64,000 nt of DNA. Origin: Flagellimonas zhangzhouensis. GTDB lineage: Bacteria > Bacteroidota > Bacteroidia > Flavobacteriales > Flavobacteriaceae. Within the stretch, counting starts at the first letter, position 1; every line of letters begins with the position of its first letter. Below, piece after piece: positions 24,964 through 33,383 of the stretch. The notes beneath the pieces were generated by a model that saw nothing but the letters and a program-made list of their open reading frames with translations, had not been told where the DNA came from and made no database searches. The position numbers were made by a program, and so were the translations under genes. The DNA lies in assembly GCF_900102925.1 (NCBI RefSeq), contig NZ_FNKI01000002.1, forward strand, positions 1,178,001 to 1,242,000, in the 5' to 3' direction.

Positions 24964-25623
24964 TTATTTCGTTGGTACGGGTTTAAAATTAAATTTTTTG
25001 GTGGCATTTCGCACCTTATTTACAAAATCCATGCCTGGGTCATCTTTTACAGTTCTGTAACCTTCATCCACTTCCAGCCATAAGGGGTGATCTTCAAACA
25101 AGGTATACTCTTGATGGCCTATAACATATTCAATATCATATTTGGACGCTAGATATTTTACTAAATAAATATTGGATTTCAATTGTTTCTTGGTCAATGG
25201 CATATCTTCTGTACCGCCCACATTTTCAATACCTATGGCACAATGGTTCAATCCAATGGTATGTCTGGCCATGGTTGTTTCGGGCATTAACCTATAAATA
25301 GTTCCATCTCGGTCTACCAAGAATTGTGAAGAAACATTGAGTCCGCTTACATTGACCAAATCGGGTCTCCAATTGGGCAACGTAGAACGATTAAAAGCTT
25401 CAAAGGTTTTACCCAAAGTAGGGATAACCGTCCAATGCAGTACCACCATTTTTGGGGTGATATCAGGGGTGTCCTGAACCAAATTATATCTTTTGGCAAG
25501 GTATTCTATAGTGAGCTCTTCGCGTTGTTCATCAAAAATTAGGGGAATATCCACTATTTCTTTTTTGGAAGCACAAGCTCCTAAAATTAAGGTCATAATA
25601 AGGAGGAATCCTTTTCTTTTCAT
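24964..25623 (-). CDS. N-acetylmuramoyl-L-alanine amidase lipoprotein
   Basis: A lipoprotein signal (LLIMTLILGACASKK, lipobox LGAC) precedes an Amidase_2 domain from about residue 58 with the zinc ligand in VVLHWTVIPT, the region TMARHTIGLNHCAIGIENVGG, and the later GHQEYT and DDPGMDF blocks supplying the remaining ligands (His and Asp). It would cut the bond between N-acetylmuramic acid and the first alanine of the peptide from an envelope-anchored position. The insert between the last two ligand motifs is longer than in AmpD. It overlaps the 3D-domain gene by four bases and lies just upstream of the M14 peptidase. Confidence 0.88.
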   Translation of the reverse strand: MKRKGFLLIMTLILGACASKKEIVDIPLIFDEQREELTIEYLAKRYNLVQDTPDITPKMVVLHWTVIPTLGKTFEAFNRSTLPNWRPDLVNVSGLNVSSQFLVDRDGTIYRLMPETTMARHTIGLNHCAIGIENVGGTEDMPLTKKQLKSNIYLVKYLASKYDIEYVIGHQEYTLFEDHPLWLEVDEGYRTVKDDPGMDFVNKVRNATKKFNFKPVPTK

Positions 25624-26072
25624 TCTAAGGTATTTTGTAAGGTGTCAATGGGAATTGCATAGCAAATCATCAATTTTTTTCTGCCCCACTCCCGCGCTTT
25701 CTGAACATCTTTTCCCATATAAATATCAATTCGGTTTTTCCAGCGGTAGTGCATTTTATCCTTCACATAAAAGGTGTCTGGAAAGGTATCAATTTTAACC
25801 ATGGTATTGTGGACAAGTCCCATTTTTATCAAATCCCTGGATACTGCGATGGTTTTCATACCAGGTTCTAGAGTGTCGCCCCAAGCGGCCACGGAAGGAT
25901 TTAAAGTATCTGTTTGCCAATACACCGAGTTGTAGGCCGATGCTGTGACTTCATGCCCAATCCATTCAAATTTTTTAGGTGGTGCAACAGATTCTTTTTT
26001 AGGTGAACAACCCAAATAAATAAAGCCAATACAGCTAAAGTATAAGAGTAATTTATGGAAGTGGCTATTCAA
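25620..26072 (-). CDS. 3D-domain lipoprotein
   Basis: The 150-residue protein has a lipobox (IGFIYLGCSPKK) and a 3D domain named for three conserved aspartates: HEVTASAYNSVYWQ, AAWGDTLEPGMKTIAVSRDLI and KNRIDIYMGKDVQKAREWG. In lytic transglycosylases of the MltA type this domain forms the active site. The small size suggests a stand-alone 3D protein acting on peptidoglycan. It overlaps the amidase gene by four bases, so the two are co-translated and probably work together in the envelope. Confidence 0.82.
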   Translation of the reverse strand: MNSHFHKLLLYFSCIGFIYLGCSPKKESVAPPKKFEWIGHEVTASAYNSVYWQTDTLNPSVAAWGDTLEPGMKTIAVSRDLIKMGLVHNTMVKIDTFPDTFYVKDKMHYRWKNRIDIYMGKDVQKAREWGRKKLMICYAIPIDTLQNTLE

Positions 26073-26122
26073 ACGAATCTAACTATATTTAAAAGCAGAA
26101 AGTTACAAATAGATCCTAAATC

Positions 26123-27457
26123 ATGAAACTACTCAAACGTGTTTTGCTACTTCTGGTCCTTGTATTAGGAGTGGTTATTTACCTGAATTACCCCAAATTG
26201 AATATCATTTCTGGCTATGCGGCCAAGAATGTTGCCTCAGGTGTTTATGTGGCACATCGTTCTGCTGCATCCATGAACCAATATGATAATAGTGCGCCAT
26301 TGGTTGAGTTGGCCGTTACTGAGGTGGATGAAAGTAATGAATCTGCATCTTCCACTGTTTATGGTCTTATGAAACGAACGGCAGTTTACCGTGATGGTCT
26401 AGGTGCAGTACTGGTGAATGATGATTACAACCCTGATAAAATGACGCTTCGGCCTAAGAGAATCCAACCTTTGGATACCATTCCTTATCCATTTGGACAG
26501 GCAGCTCCTATTGATACAATATTACCAGAGGTGGATATGGGTCAAATAAATAAGGCTTTGGCTTTGGCGTTTTCGGAACCAGAGATTCAAAAAACAAGAA
26601 CGTTACTTATATTATATAAAGGACATTTAATTGCTGAAAAATATATCAACGGCTTTGACAAGGATACCCCTATTTTGGGTTGGTCGATGACCAAAAGTGT
26701 GATGGCCACTTTATATGGTATTTTGGAGCGTCAGGGTAAGTTAGAAATGGATTGGCCAGCTCCAATTGCGGAATGGAAGGATGATGAGCGAAAAGACATT
26801 ACATTGAACCATTTGCTTAGAATGCAAAGTGGTTTGGCTTGGGAGGAAGATTATACAGGCATTTCTGATGTGACCAGAATGCTATTTTTGGACAGTGATA
26901 TGACCCTTGCACAACGAAATAAAAAAGCAATTGCCAAACCTACTGAAATTTGGAACTATTCATCTGGTACTTCGAACTTACTTTCTGGGATACTCAGGCA
27001 ACAGTTTAGGAGCCATCAAGAATATCTGGATTTCCCCTATTCATCACTTTTGGATAAAATTGGGATGTATTCTATGGTTTTGGAGGCGGATATAGCAGGA
27101 AATTATGTGGGTTCGTCTTATAGCTGGGCCACCACTCGTGATTGGGCTCGTTTTGGTCAATTGTATTTGGATAAAGGCATGTGGAATGGAGAACAGTTGT
27201 TTAACCCAGAATGGGTTGACTACATAACAACACCTACTCTACACTCCAATGGAACTTATGGTGCTCATTTTTGGTTAAATGCAGAATGGATTTATCCCGA
27301 TGTTCCCAAGGACCTTTTTTCATGCAATGGTTTTGAAGGCCAGTACGTATTTGTGATTCCATCCAAAGATTTGGTGGTTGTTCGCACAGGATTGGCAGAA
27401 GATCCTTATTTTAATATAAATGAGGTGCTTTCGACCATAGTAAATGCCGTCCCTTAA
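26123..27457 (+). CDS. Serine hydrolase of the beta-lactamase family
   Basis: The 444-residue protein has an N-terminal signal anchor (VLLLLVLVLGVVIYL) and a serine beta-lactamase-like domain from about residue 140. The SxxK motif is S188-M-T-K191 in GWSMTKSVMAT, the second motif is near WNYSSGTSN and the late motif region is CNGFEGQYVFV. Domain order and length match the class C-like esterase or amino-hexanoate dimer hydrolase type. It probably cleaves an ester, amide or peptide in the periplasm; the substrate is unknown. It is transcribed alone and is followed by a repeated terminator element. Confidence 0.85.
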   Translation: MKLLKRVLLLLVLVLGVVIYLNYPKLNIISGYAAKNVASGVYVAHRSAASMNQYDNSAPLVELAVTEVDESNESASSTVYGLMKRTAVYRDGLGAVLVNDDYNPDKMTLRPKRIQPLDTIPYPFGQAAPIDTILPEVDMGQINKALALAFSEPEIQKTRTLLILYKGHLIAEKYINGFDKDTPILGWSMTKSVMATLYGILERQGKLEMDWPAPIAEWKDDERKDITLNHLLRMQSGLAWEEDYTGISDVTRMLFLDSDMTLAQRNKKAIAKPTEIWNYSSGTSNLLSGILRQQFRSHQEYLDFPYSSLLDKIGMYSMVLEADIAGNYVGSSYSWATTRDWARFGQLYLDKGMWNGEQLFNPEWVDYITTPTLHSNGTYGAHFWLNAEWIYPDVPKDLFSCNGFEGQYVFVIPSKDLVVVRTGLAEDPYFNINEVLSTIVNAVP

Positions 27458-27502
27458 TAGGCTTGATGTATTAAAATGGGGATAAAACCACATTTTAAAG
27501 GT

Positions 27503-27647
27503 ACTTCACAACAATAATTTCATTTACGGGAACTCTGAAACTACATTTACATTGTAATTAATCAGAAAGTAATTTTTTCATTTTCATATAGTGTTCTCGT
27601 AAAAGAGTCTTGACCAAACGGCAAGACTCTTTTCTATTTAGGGGTAT
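27503..27647 (+). repeat. Intergenic repeat copy 1 with hairpin
   Basis: This segment recurs at 27785-27930. Shared blocks include ACTTCACAACAATAATTTCA, a stretch of over 50 bases from CAGAAAGTAATTTTTTCATT on, and the hairpin AAAAGAGTCTTG / CAAGACTCTTTT at 27601-27634, a strong terminator. The gap 27458-27982 has no convincing gene. Confidence 0.8.
27601..27634. terminator. Terminator hairpin, copy 1
   Basis: The 12-base stem AAAAGAGTCTTG / CAAGACTCTTTT with a loop of ten bases; A and T tracts make it usable in both directions. It would end the serine hydrolase transcript. Confidence 0.8.
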
Positions 27648-27784
27648 TCCATTTAATTGCTACATCTGTCTTTCGCAGGTAGGATTTATACTAATTGCTC
27701 GGATTACTAGAATAATTGGGTGTTATTCTACGCACAGGGAAGCATCAATTTCTATTTTAACAGTGATGACAACAAACAAGGAAC

Positions 27785-27930
27785 ACTTCACAACAATAAT
27801 TTCAAATTCAGAAACTACAGGGGTAGATTTACATTGTAATTAATTCAGAAAGTAATTTTTTCATTTTCATATAGTGTTCTCGTAAAAGAGTCTTGACCAA
27901 ATGGCAAGACTCTTTTCTATTTAAGGGTAT
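27785..27930 (+). repeat. Intergenic repeat copy 2 with hairpin
   Basis: This is the second copy of 27503-27647, about 282 bases away in direct orientation, with only scattered differences. It contains the hairpin at 27884-27916. The 137 bases between the copies are unlike either and hold no gene. Confidence 0.8.
27884..27916. terminator. Terminator hairpin, copy 2
   Basis: The same 12-base stem as copy 1, with the loop changed by one base (ACCAAATGG). It is placed to end menB transcription from the other strand. Confidence 0.8.
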
Positions 27931-27982
27931 CTCATTGGATTGACACCAACTTCAGAATGACAATTGTTTATTGTCAATTGAT

Positions 27983-28825
27983 TTACGGAATCCACTTGTC
28001 CTTACCAAAGTCAGGTTTACGCTTTTCCAAGAAAGCATTTCTACCCTCTTTAGCTTCGTCGGTCATATAGGCCAATCGCGTTGCTTCCCCTGCAAAAACT
28101 TGTTGCCCAACCATACCGTCATCAGTCAGGTTCATGGCGAACTTCAACATTTTAATGGAAGTTGGCGATTTCTCCAATACCTCTTGTGCCCATTGGTATG
28201 CAGTATCTTCAAGCTCATCATGTGGAATCACAGCATTGACCATACCCATTTCAAAAGCTTCCTGGGCAGAATAATTTCTTCCCAAAAAGAAAATCTCACG
28301 AGCTTTTTTCTGTCCTACCATTTTAGCTAGATAAGCAGAACCATAACCGCCATCAAAACTGGTTACATCGGCATCGGTTTGTTTAAAGATGGCATGCTCC
28401 TTACTCGCTAAAGTCATATCGCACACCACATGAAGGCTATGTCCTCCCCCAACGGCCCATCCAGGTACCACTGCAATCACCACCTTGGGCATAAAACGAA
28501 TCAAGCGTTGCACCTCAAGAATGTTCAAACGGTGGTAACCATCCTCACCAACATAACCTTTATGGCCACGCGCTTTTTGGTCTCCCCCACTACAAAAGGC
28601 CCATTTACCGTCTTTTGAAGAAGGCCCTTCACCAGAAAGCAACACAACACCAATAGAAGTATCCTCTTGGGCATCATAAAATGCTTTGTACAACTCACTG
28701 GTAGTTTTTGGGCGAAACGCGTTTCGAATGTCAGGACGATTAAAAGCGATACGGGCTACCCCATTACATTTTTTATAAGTGATATCCTCAAATTCCATGG
28801 CAGTTTGCCATTTGGGTGATTCCAT
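27983..28825 (-). CDS. menB: 1,4-Dihydroxy-2-naphthoyl-CoA synthase MenB
   Basis: The 280-residue enzyme shows the MenB hallmarks VLLSGEGPSSKDGKWAFCSGGDQ, the oxyanion-hole region VPGWAVGGGHSLHVVCDM and the catalytic block TSFDGGYGSAYLA, plus the conserved GRNYSAQEAFEMGMVN. It cyclises o-succinylbenzoyl-CoA to 1,4-dihydroxy-2-naphthoyl-CoA in menaquinone synthesis in the cytoplasm. Length and end (KRKPDFGKDKW) fit. No other men gene is near, so it appears separately transcribed; its terminator is shared with the repeat on the other side. Confidence 0.95.
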   Translation of the reverse strand: MESPKWQTAMEFEDITYKKCNGVARIAFNRPDIRNAFRPKTTSELYKAFYDAQEDTSIGVVLLSGEGPSSKDGKWAFCSGGDQKARGHKGYVGEDGYHRLNILEVQRLIRFMPKVVIAVVPGWAVGGGHSLHVVCDMTLASKEHAIFKQTDADVTSFDGGYGSAYLAKMVGQKKAREIFFLGRNYSAQEAFEMGMVNAVIPHDELEDTAYQWAQEVLEKSPTSIKMLKFAMNLTDDGMVGQQVFAGEATRLAYMTDEAKEGRNAFLEKRKPDFGKDKWIP

Positions 28826-28990
28826 AAGTGCAGTATTTAATTGGATTACAAAATAACGGAAATTCTACATTTTCGACCGTAATTAACCGCCACTTCATTT
28901 ATTAGCTTAACCAACAATGAATTAAAAACATTAATTGTTTAATTTAACAACTACTTCATTTTTGGATTTAACTGATAAAAACCTAAAACT

Positions 28991-29344
28991 ATGGCCAAAC
29001 TATTTCTACTCAAACCTGATTTTTCAGATAAGAACATGGATGAAAATGCCAAGTTCTATTGTCCGTCCTGTGCCCAAATCTTAGGAGTTATTACTTATTA
29101 TCCTGTACTCAAAGAAAAATTGGATATCATTTACATTGATTTTAAACGTCCAAGAAAAGAGATTGTAGATTTAGTGGGTGAAGAAAACCAAGGCTGTCCC
29201 AATCTAATTTTTGAAAAGGATGAATTATCTGATTTGGATGATCTTGACTACTTAGAGTCTTATGGTGAGTTTTATTTTCAGAACAAAGCACCATTGATTG
29301 CAGAATTCTTAGCCGAAAAATATGGGATTGGAGTACCCCATTAA
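28991..29344 (+). CDS. DUF3088-type small protein
   Basis: The 117-residue protein contains FYCPSCAQILGVITYYP at about 24-40, whose CPSC pair resembles a thioredoxin-like redox or metal site, followed by DIIYIDFKRPRKEIVDLVGEENQGCPNLIF, a pattern seen in DUF3088 proteins with a glutaredoxin-like fold. No signal peptide is present. Its role is unknown; a redox or thiol-linked function is suggested by the Cys motif. The next gene, an acyl-CoA ligase, begins 107 bases downstream on the same strand. Confidence 0.65.
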   Translation: MAKLFLLKPDFSDKNMDENAKFYCPSCAQILGVITYYPVLKEKLDIIYIDFKRPRKEIVDLVGEENQGCPNLIFEKDELSDLDDLDYLESYGEFYFQNKAPLIAEFLAEKYGIGVPH

Positions 29345-29451
29345 TCTAAAACAAGTCACTTTTTTACTTCTTTAAGGTTGATAATCAAACAATAATGAAT
29401 ACATGTGAAGCATAAATTCATTATATTGATATACACATAATTAACCGAACA

Positions 29452-31098
29452 ATGGAAAATTTTCAAACTCCGCTGGAAGCATTTTACTTTTGGTTGGAAA
29501 AGAATCCTGACCGCATTTTTTTAAGACAACCGATACAACGAAAGTTCATTGAATACTCCAGAAAAGATGCATTTGATCAAGCTATTAGGGTTGCTGCCGC
29601 TTTGCATAAAATGGGATTGAAAAAGGGAGACCATGTCGCACTTTTATCGAAAAATTGCGCGCATTGGTTCATGGCTGATTTGGCCATGATGCTTGGTGGG
29701 TTTGTTTCAGTGCCTCTTTACCCAACATTGGATAGCGATAGTATTCACGAAATATTGATTCACAGTGAGAGCAAGGCCATTATTATTGGAAAATTGGATG
29801 ATTATAAATCCCAAAAAAAAGGAATCCCAGAAATCCCAAAAATTGGAGTGGCCCTTTATGGGGTTTCAGAAGAATTTACTTGGGAAGATTTGGTTAACAA
29901 TACTTCAGAATTTGAACCCTTCAATCAAAACCCAGAGGATTTGATCAGTATTATGTACACTTCGGGCACCACGGGTAACCCCAAAGGTGTAATGCACAAA
30001 GTGAAATCGTTTAATCTGGTGGCTCAAAACGGTTTAAAATCTTTAGAGTTTAAGGATGAATCCAAGTTTTTCTCCTATTTGCCCTTATCCCACATTGCCG
30101 AACGTATAGGAATAGAAATGGGAGCCATATATGGTGGTGGGACTGTCAGTTTTCCTGAATCTTTGGAAACCTTTGCAGAAGATTTGGCCTTGGTGCAGCC
30201 CAATACCTTTTTTGCCGTACCCAGAATATGGCAAAAATTTCAAGAAGGTGTATTAAATAAAATGTCGCAAAAGAAGTTGGACAAATTACTTTCCATTCCA
30301 ATTATAAATGCATTGGTGAAGAAAAAAATCAAGATGAAATTAGGTTTGGGTGATGCCCAATTCTGTGCTTCAGGAGCTGCTCCAATTGCGGTAAGTCTTC
30401 AAAAATGGTACCGAAGGATTGGAGTGGAAATTCATCAGTGTTATGGAATGACGGAAGACTGCATCCTTTCCCATTTCAACTTGCCAGGCACCAATAAATT
30501 TGGTGCGGTTGGCAGACCATTGCCAGGTGTGACCTCAAAATTGTCTGCCGAAGGCGAAATATTGATCAAAAGTGATGCATTAATGGTCGGATATTATAAA
30601 TCACCAGATCAAACGGCTGAAATGTTTACGGAGGATGGTTTTTTAAGAACTGGTGATCTCGGTGAATTTGATCACGATGGGTACCTTTCCATTGTTGGGC
30701 GAATAAAAGATCAATTTAAAACAGACAAAGGAAAATACGTAACGCCATCTTTAATTGAATTGGAGTTGTCCAAAAACACCGATTTGGAACATATTTGTGT
30801 GGTGGGAACAGGAATTTCCCAGCCCATAGTTTTAATTATTCCATCTGAAGCTGGACGAGCTAAAGGGAAAGAAGGTTTGAACAGCTCTATCCTGAAGTCT
30901 ATTGATGAATTGAATCCGCATCTTAAAAAGCATGAAAAGCTTGAAAAAGCTGTAATCATGAAGGAAAATTGGACCGTTGACAATGGTTTAATGACCCCTT
31001 CCATGAAAATTAGAAGAAATCGTATTGAAACCATCCATCAACCCATGTATTTGGAGTGGTTCTCCAGACCTGAAAGAGTCGTGTATGAAAGCACATAG
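29452..31098 (+). CDS. Acyl-CoA ligase (AMP-forming)
   Basis: The 548-residue enzyme has the adenylate-forming core YTSGTTGNPKGV at 169-180, then LPLSHIAERIGIE, the aromatic-rich motif QCYGMTED, the motif FLRTGDLGEFDHDGYLSIVGR and the C-terminal region with the conserved Lys near SMKIRRN. This pattern fits long-chain fatty-acid CoA ligases. It activates a fatty acid with ATP and CoA. Subfamily specificity cannot be read from sequence. It follows the DUF3088 gene and precedes the methyltransferase gene, which has its own promoter-like element. Confidence 0.9.
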   Translation: MENFQTPLEAFYFWLEKNPDRIFLRQPIQRKFIEYSRKDAFDQAIRVAAALHKMGLKKGDHVALLSKNCAHWFMADLAMMLGGFVSVPLYPTLDSDSIHEILIHSESKAIIIGKLDDYKSQKKGIPEIPKIGVALYGVSEEFTWEDLVNNTSEFEPFNQNPEDLISIMYTSGTTGNPKGVMHKVKSFNLVAQNGLKSLEFKDESKFFSYLPLSHIAERIGIEMGAIYGGGTVSFPESLETFAEDLALVQPNTFFAVPRIWQKFQEGVLNKMSQKKLDKLLSIPIINALVKKKIKMKLGLGDAQFCASGAAPIAVSLQKWYRRIGVEIHQCYGMTEDCILSHFNLPGTNKFGAVGRPLPGVTSKLSAEGEILIKSDALMVGYYKSPDQTAEMFTEDGFLRTGDLGEFDHDGYLSIVGRIKDQFKTDKGKYVTPSLIELELSKNTDLEHICVVGTGISQPIVLIIPSEAGRAKGKEGLNSSILKSIDELNPHLKKHEKLEKAVIMKENWTVDNGLMTPSMKIRRNRIETIHQPMYLEWFSRPERVVYEST

Positions 31099-31100
31099 TC

Positions 31101-31131
31101 TTGTCATACTTTTTAATTCAATGTATTTTTA
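31101..31131 (+). promoter_or_regulatory. Promoter-like element before the methyltransferase gene
   Basis: TTG at 31101-31103, a 20-base spacer and TATTTTTA at 31124-31131 fit the Bacteroidota consensus with one mismatch in the -7 box. It sits just after the ligase stop, 19 bases before the next start. Confidence 0.45.
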
Positions 31132-31149
31132 GTTCCAAAATCTAAAAGT

Positions 31150-31773
31150 ATGAGCAGTGATTGGCTTAAAATGTGGAATACAAGATTTGGGCAGAAAGAA
31201 TACGCCTATGGCACACAGCCGAACGAATACCTAAAGAATAAATTGCAAGAATTGGAACCTGGAACCATTTTGTTTGGAGCGGAAGGTGAAGGTCGTAATG
31301 CAGTCTATGCAGCACAATTGGGATGGCGAGTTTCCGCTTTTGATATTAGTGAAGAAGGCAGAAAAAAAGCTTTAAAATTGGCGGAGAAAAATCAAGTAGA
31401 CCTTGATTATAGGATTGGAGAATTAAGCAAACTTGGCTTTCAACCCGAACAATTTGATGCCATTGCTTTAATTTATGCCCACTTCCCTCCCAACGTTCGT
31501 ACTGGCTTGCATAAATTATTGAATAGTTACCTGAAACCTGGAGGCACAATCATTTTTGAGGCTTTTAGCAAGGATCATTTGGAATACAAACAAGTCAATC
31601 CAAAAGTGGGAGGTCCAAATAATGTAGACTATTTATTTTCTCTGGACGAATTGCAAAACGATTTTTCCAATTTTGAAATCCTCGAACTCAAAAAAACAAC
31701 AGTTCAACTCAATGAAGGTGATGGTCATGTTGGAATTGGTTCTGTGATTCGATTTATGGGCAAAAGGAAATAA
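31150..31773 (+). CDS. SAM-dependent methyltransferase (TehB-like)
   Basis: The 207-residue protein starts MSSDWLKMWNTRFGQKEYAYGTQPNEYL and has the class I methyltransferase motif I variant TILFGAEGEGRNAVYAA, the acidic residue of motif II in VSAFDISEEGRKKALKLA, and motif IV near FDAIALIYAHFPP. The N-terminal pattern W..RF....YAYG..PN matches the TehB/thiopurine-type group that modifies small molecules such as tellurite. The substrate is not known. Its stop abuts the stop of the convergent HxlR gene with no gap. Confidence 0.85.
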   Translation: MSSDWLKMWNTRFGQKEYAYGTQPNEYLKNKLQELEPGTILFGAEGEGRNAVYAAQLGWRVSAFDISEEGRKKALKLAEKNQVDLDYRIGELSKLGFQPEQFDAIALIYAHFPPNVRTGLHKLLNSYLKPGGTIIFEAFSKDHLEYKQVNPKVGGPNNVDYLFSLDELQNDFSNFEILELKKTTVQLNEGDGHVGIGSVIRFMGKRK

Positions 31774-32136
31774 CTAAACCGCTTTACTTCTGGAGTATTG
31801 AATATCCGCCATGTTCTGATTGGCCCATTGTGCCAAATCTTGAATTATCGGCATCAAAGTTTTTGTTCGGTCAGTTAATGAATATTCCACTCTTGGAGGA
31901 ATTTCTGGATATGCTTTGCGATTCACCAATCCATCAACTTCCAGTTTTTTAAGGGTAACGGTCAGCATTTTTTGAGAAATAGTGCCAATGTATTTATGTA
32001 TTTCATTAAAACGCAGTACCTCCATGTCACTCAACAACATTAAAACCAACATCGACCATTTATCCCCGAACCTATCCAATACATTTCGTACGGGACAATG
32101 TTCTTCATCTGCATAGTTTTTCACATTATTATCCAT
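31774..32136 (-). CDS. HxlR-family transcriptional regulator
   Basis: The 120-residue protein has the HxlR fold with the conserved Cys in EEHCPVRNVLDRFGDKWSMLVL, then the winged helix RFNEIHKYIGTISQKMLTVTLKKLEVDGLVNR and YSLTDRTKTLMPII. HxlR regulators respond to quinones or aldehydes through the N-terminal Cys. It is divergent from an NmrA-type quinone oxidoreductase gene, and the gap holds a palindromic site, the typical arrangement for control of that gene. Confidence 0.9.
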   Translation of the reverse strand: MDNNVKNYADEEHCPVRNVLDRFGDKWSMLVLMLLSDMEVLRFNEIHKYIGTISQKMLTVTLKKLEVDGLVNRKAYPEIPPRVEYSLTDRTKTLMPIIQDLAQWANQNMADIQYSRSKAV

Positions 32137-32159
32137 AACTATCTCTTTTTCAATAGTAA

Positions 32160-32173
32160 TTACCTAAAGGTAA
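32160..32173. promoter_or_regulatory. Candidate HxlR operator
   Basis: TTACCTAAAGGTAA is a perfect palindrome in the divergent promoter region. Related half-sites AGTAACTTAC and ACTTACCAAAAGTAAT lie at 32208-32243. Similar TAC(T)nnnnAGTA-like dyads are known HxlR targets. Confidence 0.5.
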
Positions 32174-32267
32174 GTGGCAAACCTTAAGGTCTGCTCTTGT
32201 GGAAAAGTAACTTACTATTTACCTTTGACTTACCAAAAGTAATTAAATAACTTTAATAAATTATAAA

Positions 32268-33155
32268 ATGGCTAAAATATTGATAACTGGTGCAACTGGG
32301 GGACTAGGTGGCACCACCGCTAAATTGCTAAAAGAGAAAATAGATGTAAGCAACATTGCAGTATTGGTAAGGGACAAAGAAAGCGATAAGGCAAGAGCTT
32401 TGGCTGCTGAAGGATTTGAGCTTCGTTTGGGAGACTATGACAATCTGGAAGCATTAAAAGAAGCCTTTAAAGGCGTAGACACACTTTATTTTGTTTCCGC
32501 CAGCGATATTGGAAAACGTATTCCACAACACAAAAATGTAGTTGAAGCAGCTACAGCATCAGGAGTAAAGCACATTTTGTATACCAGTACCGTTCGTAAA
32601 GATGAATCGTCCGACGCACCATTATTTGCTGTAGTGGATGCCCACATTAAAACAGAAGAATGGATAAAGGAATCTGGCTTGACCTATACCCTTTTGCGCC
32701 ACAATTTGTATGCAGAGTTAATTCCGATGTTCTTGGGTGCAAAAGAACAGTTGTTGCAATCCAAAACTATTTATTTGCCAACGGGAAATGGAAAAACTTC
32801 CTTTGTGCCCCGTGAAGACTTTGCAGAAGCAGAAGCCAATATTCTTGCTGACCCATCCAAATTTGAAAACAAAATATTGGAGTTCAATGGTAGCGAACAA
32901 ACCAGTTTTGAAGAGGTTTCCAAATTATTGACCGAAACATTGGTAGAAACCATTGGCTATGTTTCCCCTGAAGTGGATGAGTTTAAAACAACCATGGCTT
33001 CGTACCAATTACCTGAAGAAATCATTGGAATGTTGACCATGTTCAGTTTAGGAATTGCCAATGGGGAATTCGACCAAACAACTGATGATTTGGAAAGTGT
33101 ATTGGGCAGAAAAACGAAAACAATTAGTACTTTTTTAAGTGAAGTTTATTCCTAA
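32268..33155 (+). CDS. NmrA-like NAD(P)H quinone oxidoreductase
   Basis: The 295-residue protein has the Rossmann start ILITGATGGLGGTTAKLL at about 4-21 and further family patterns VKHILYTSTVRKDESSDAP and TYTLLRHNLYAELIPMFLG, typical of the atypical short-chain dehydrogenases of the NmrA/QorB type. Such enzymes bind NADPH and reduce quinones or act as redox sensors. Control by the divergent HxlR regulator supports a role in electrophile or quinone detoxification. A terminator follows 22 bases after its stop. Confidence 0.87.
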   Translation: MAKILITGATGGLGGTTAKLLKEKIDVSNIAVLVRDKESDKARALAAEGFELRLGDYDNLEALKEAFKGVDTLYFVSASDIGKRIPQHKNVVEAATASGVKHILYTSTVRKDESSDAPLFAVVDAHIKTEEWIKESGLTYTLLRHNLYAELIPMFLGAKEQLLQSKTIYLPTGNGKTSFVPREDFAEAEANILADPSKFENKILEFNGSEQTSFEEVSKLLTETLVETIGYVSPEVDEFKTTMASYQLPEEIIGMLTMFSLGIANGEFDQTTDDLESVLGRKTKTISTFLSEVYS

Positions 33156-33177
33156 TCGAATCCTTAATGTTATAAAG

Positions 33178-33206
33178 AAACCCAAGCCATATGCTTGGGT
33201 TTTTTG
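33178..33206 (+). terminator. Rho-independent terminator
   Basis: Stem AAACCCAAGC / GCTTGGGTTT with loop CATAT and a following T-run closes the oxidoreductase gene. Confidence 0.85.
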
Positions 33207-33286
33207 TTTCTGACTAGGTATTGTTGATTTATAATACTAAGTTCAATGACAAATTCATTTATCGCAAGAAATATGTCCTTACCTCC

Positions 33287-33327
33287 TATTTTTGTTGATG
33301 AAGACATAAAGGTGACATCTAAATGTC
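33287..33327 (+). promoter_or_regulatory. Promoter and palindrome before the HTH-hydrolase gene
   Basis: TATTTTTG at 33287-33294 is a perfect -7 box. About twenty bases downstream, GACAT-CTAA-ATGTC at 33314-33327 is an inverted repeat located near or just after the expected transcription start, a possible self-operator of the HTH domain. Confidence 0.45.
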
Positions 33328-33383
33328 GTGGTGCTGTCTATATGCGAAGGATAACTTTGTTCGTGAATTTAAAGCCATAATTT

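Noticed and set aside
27610..27843. ORF between the two repeat copies
   Set aside because: Reads across the terminator and repeats, with no domain or good start.
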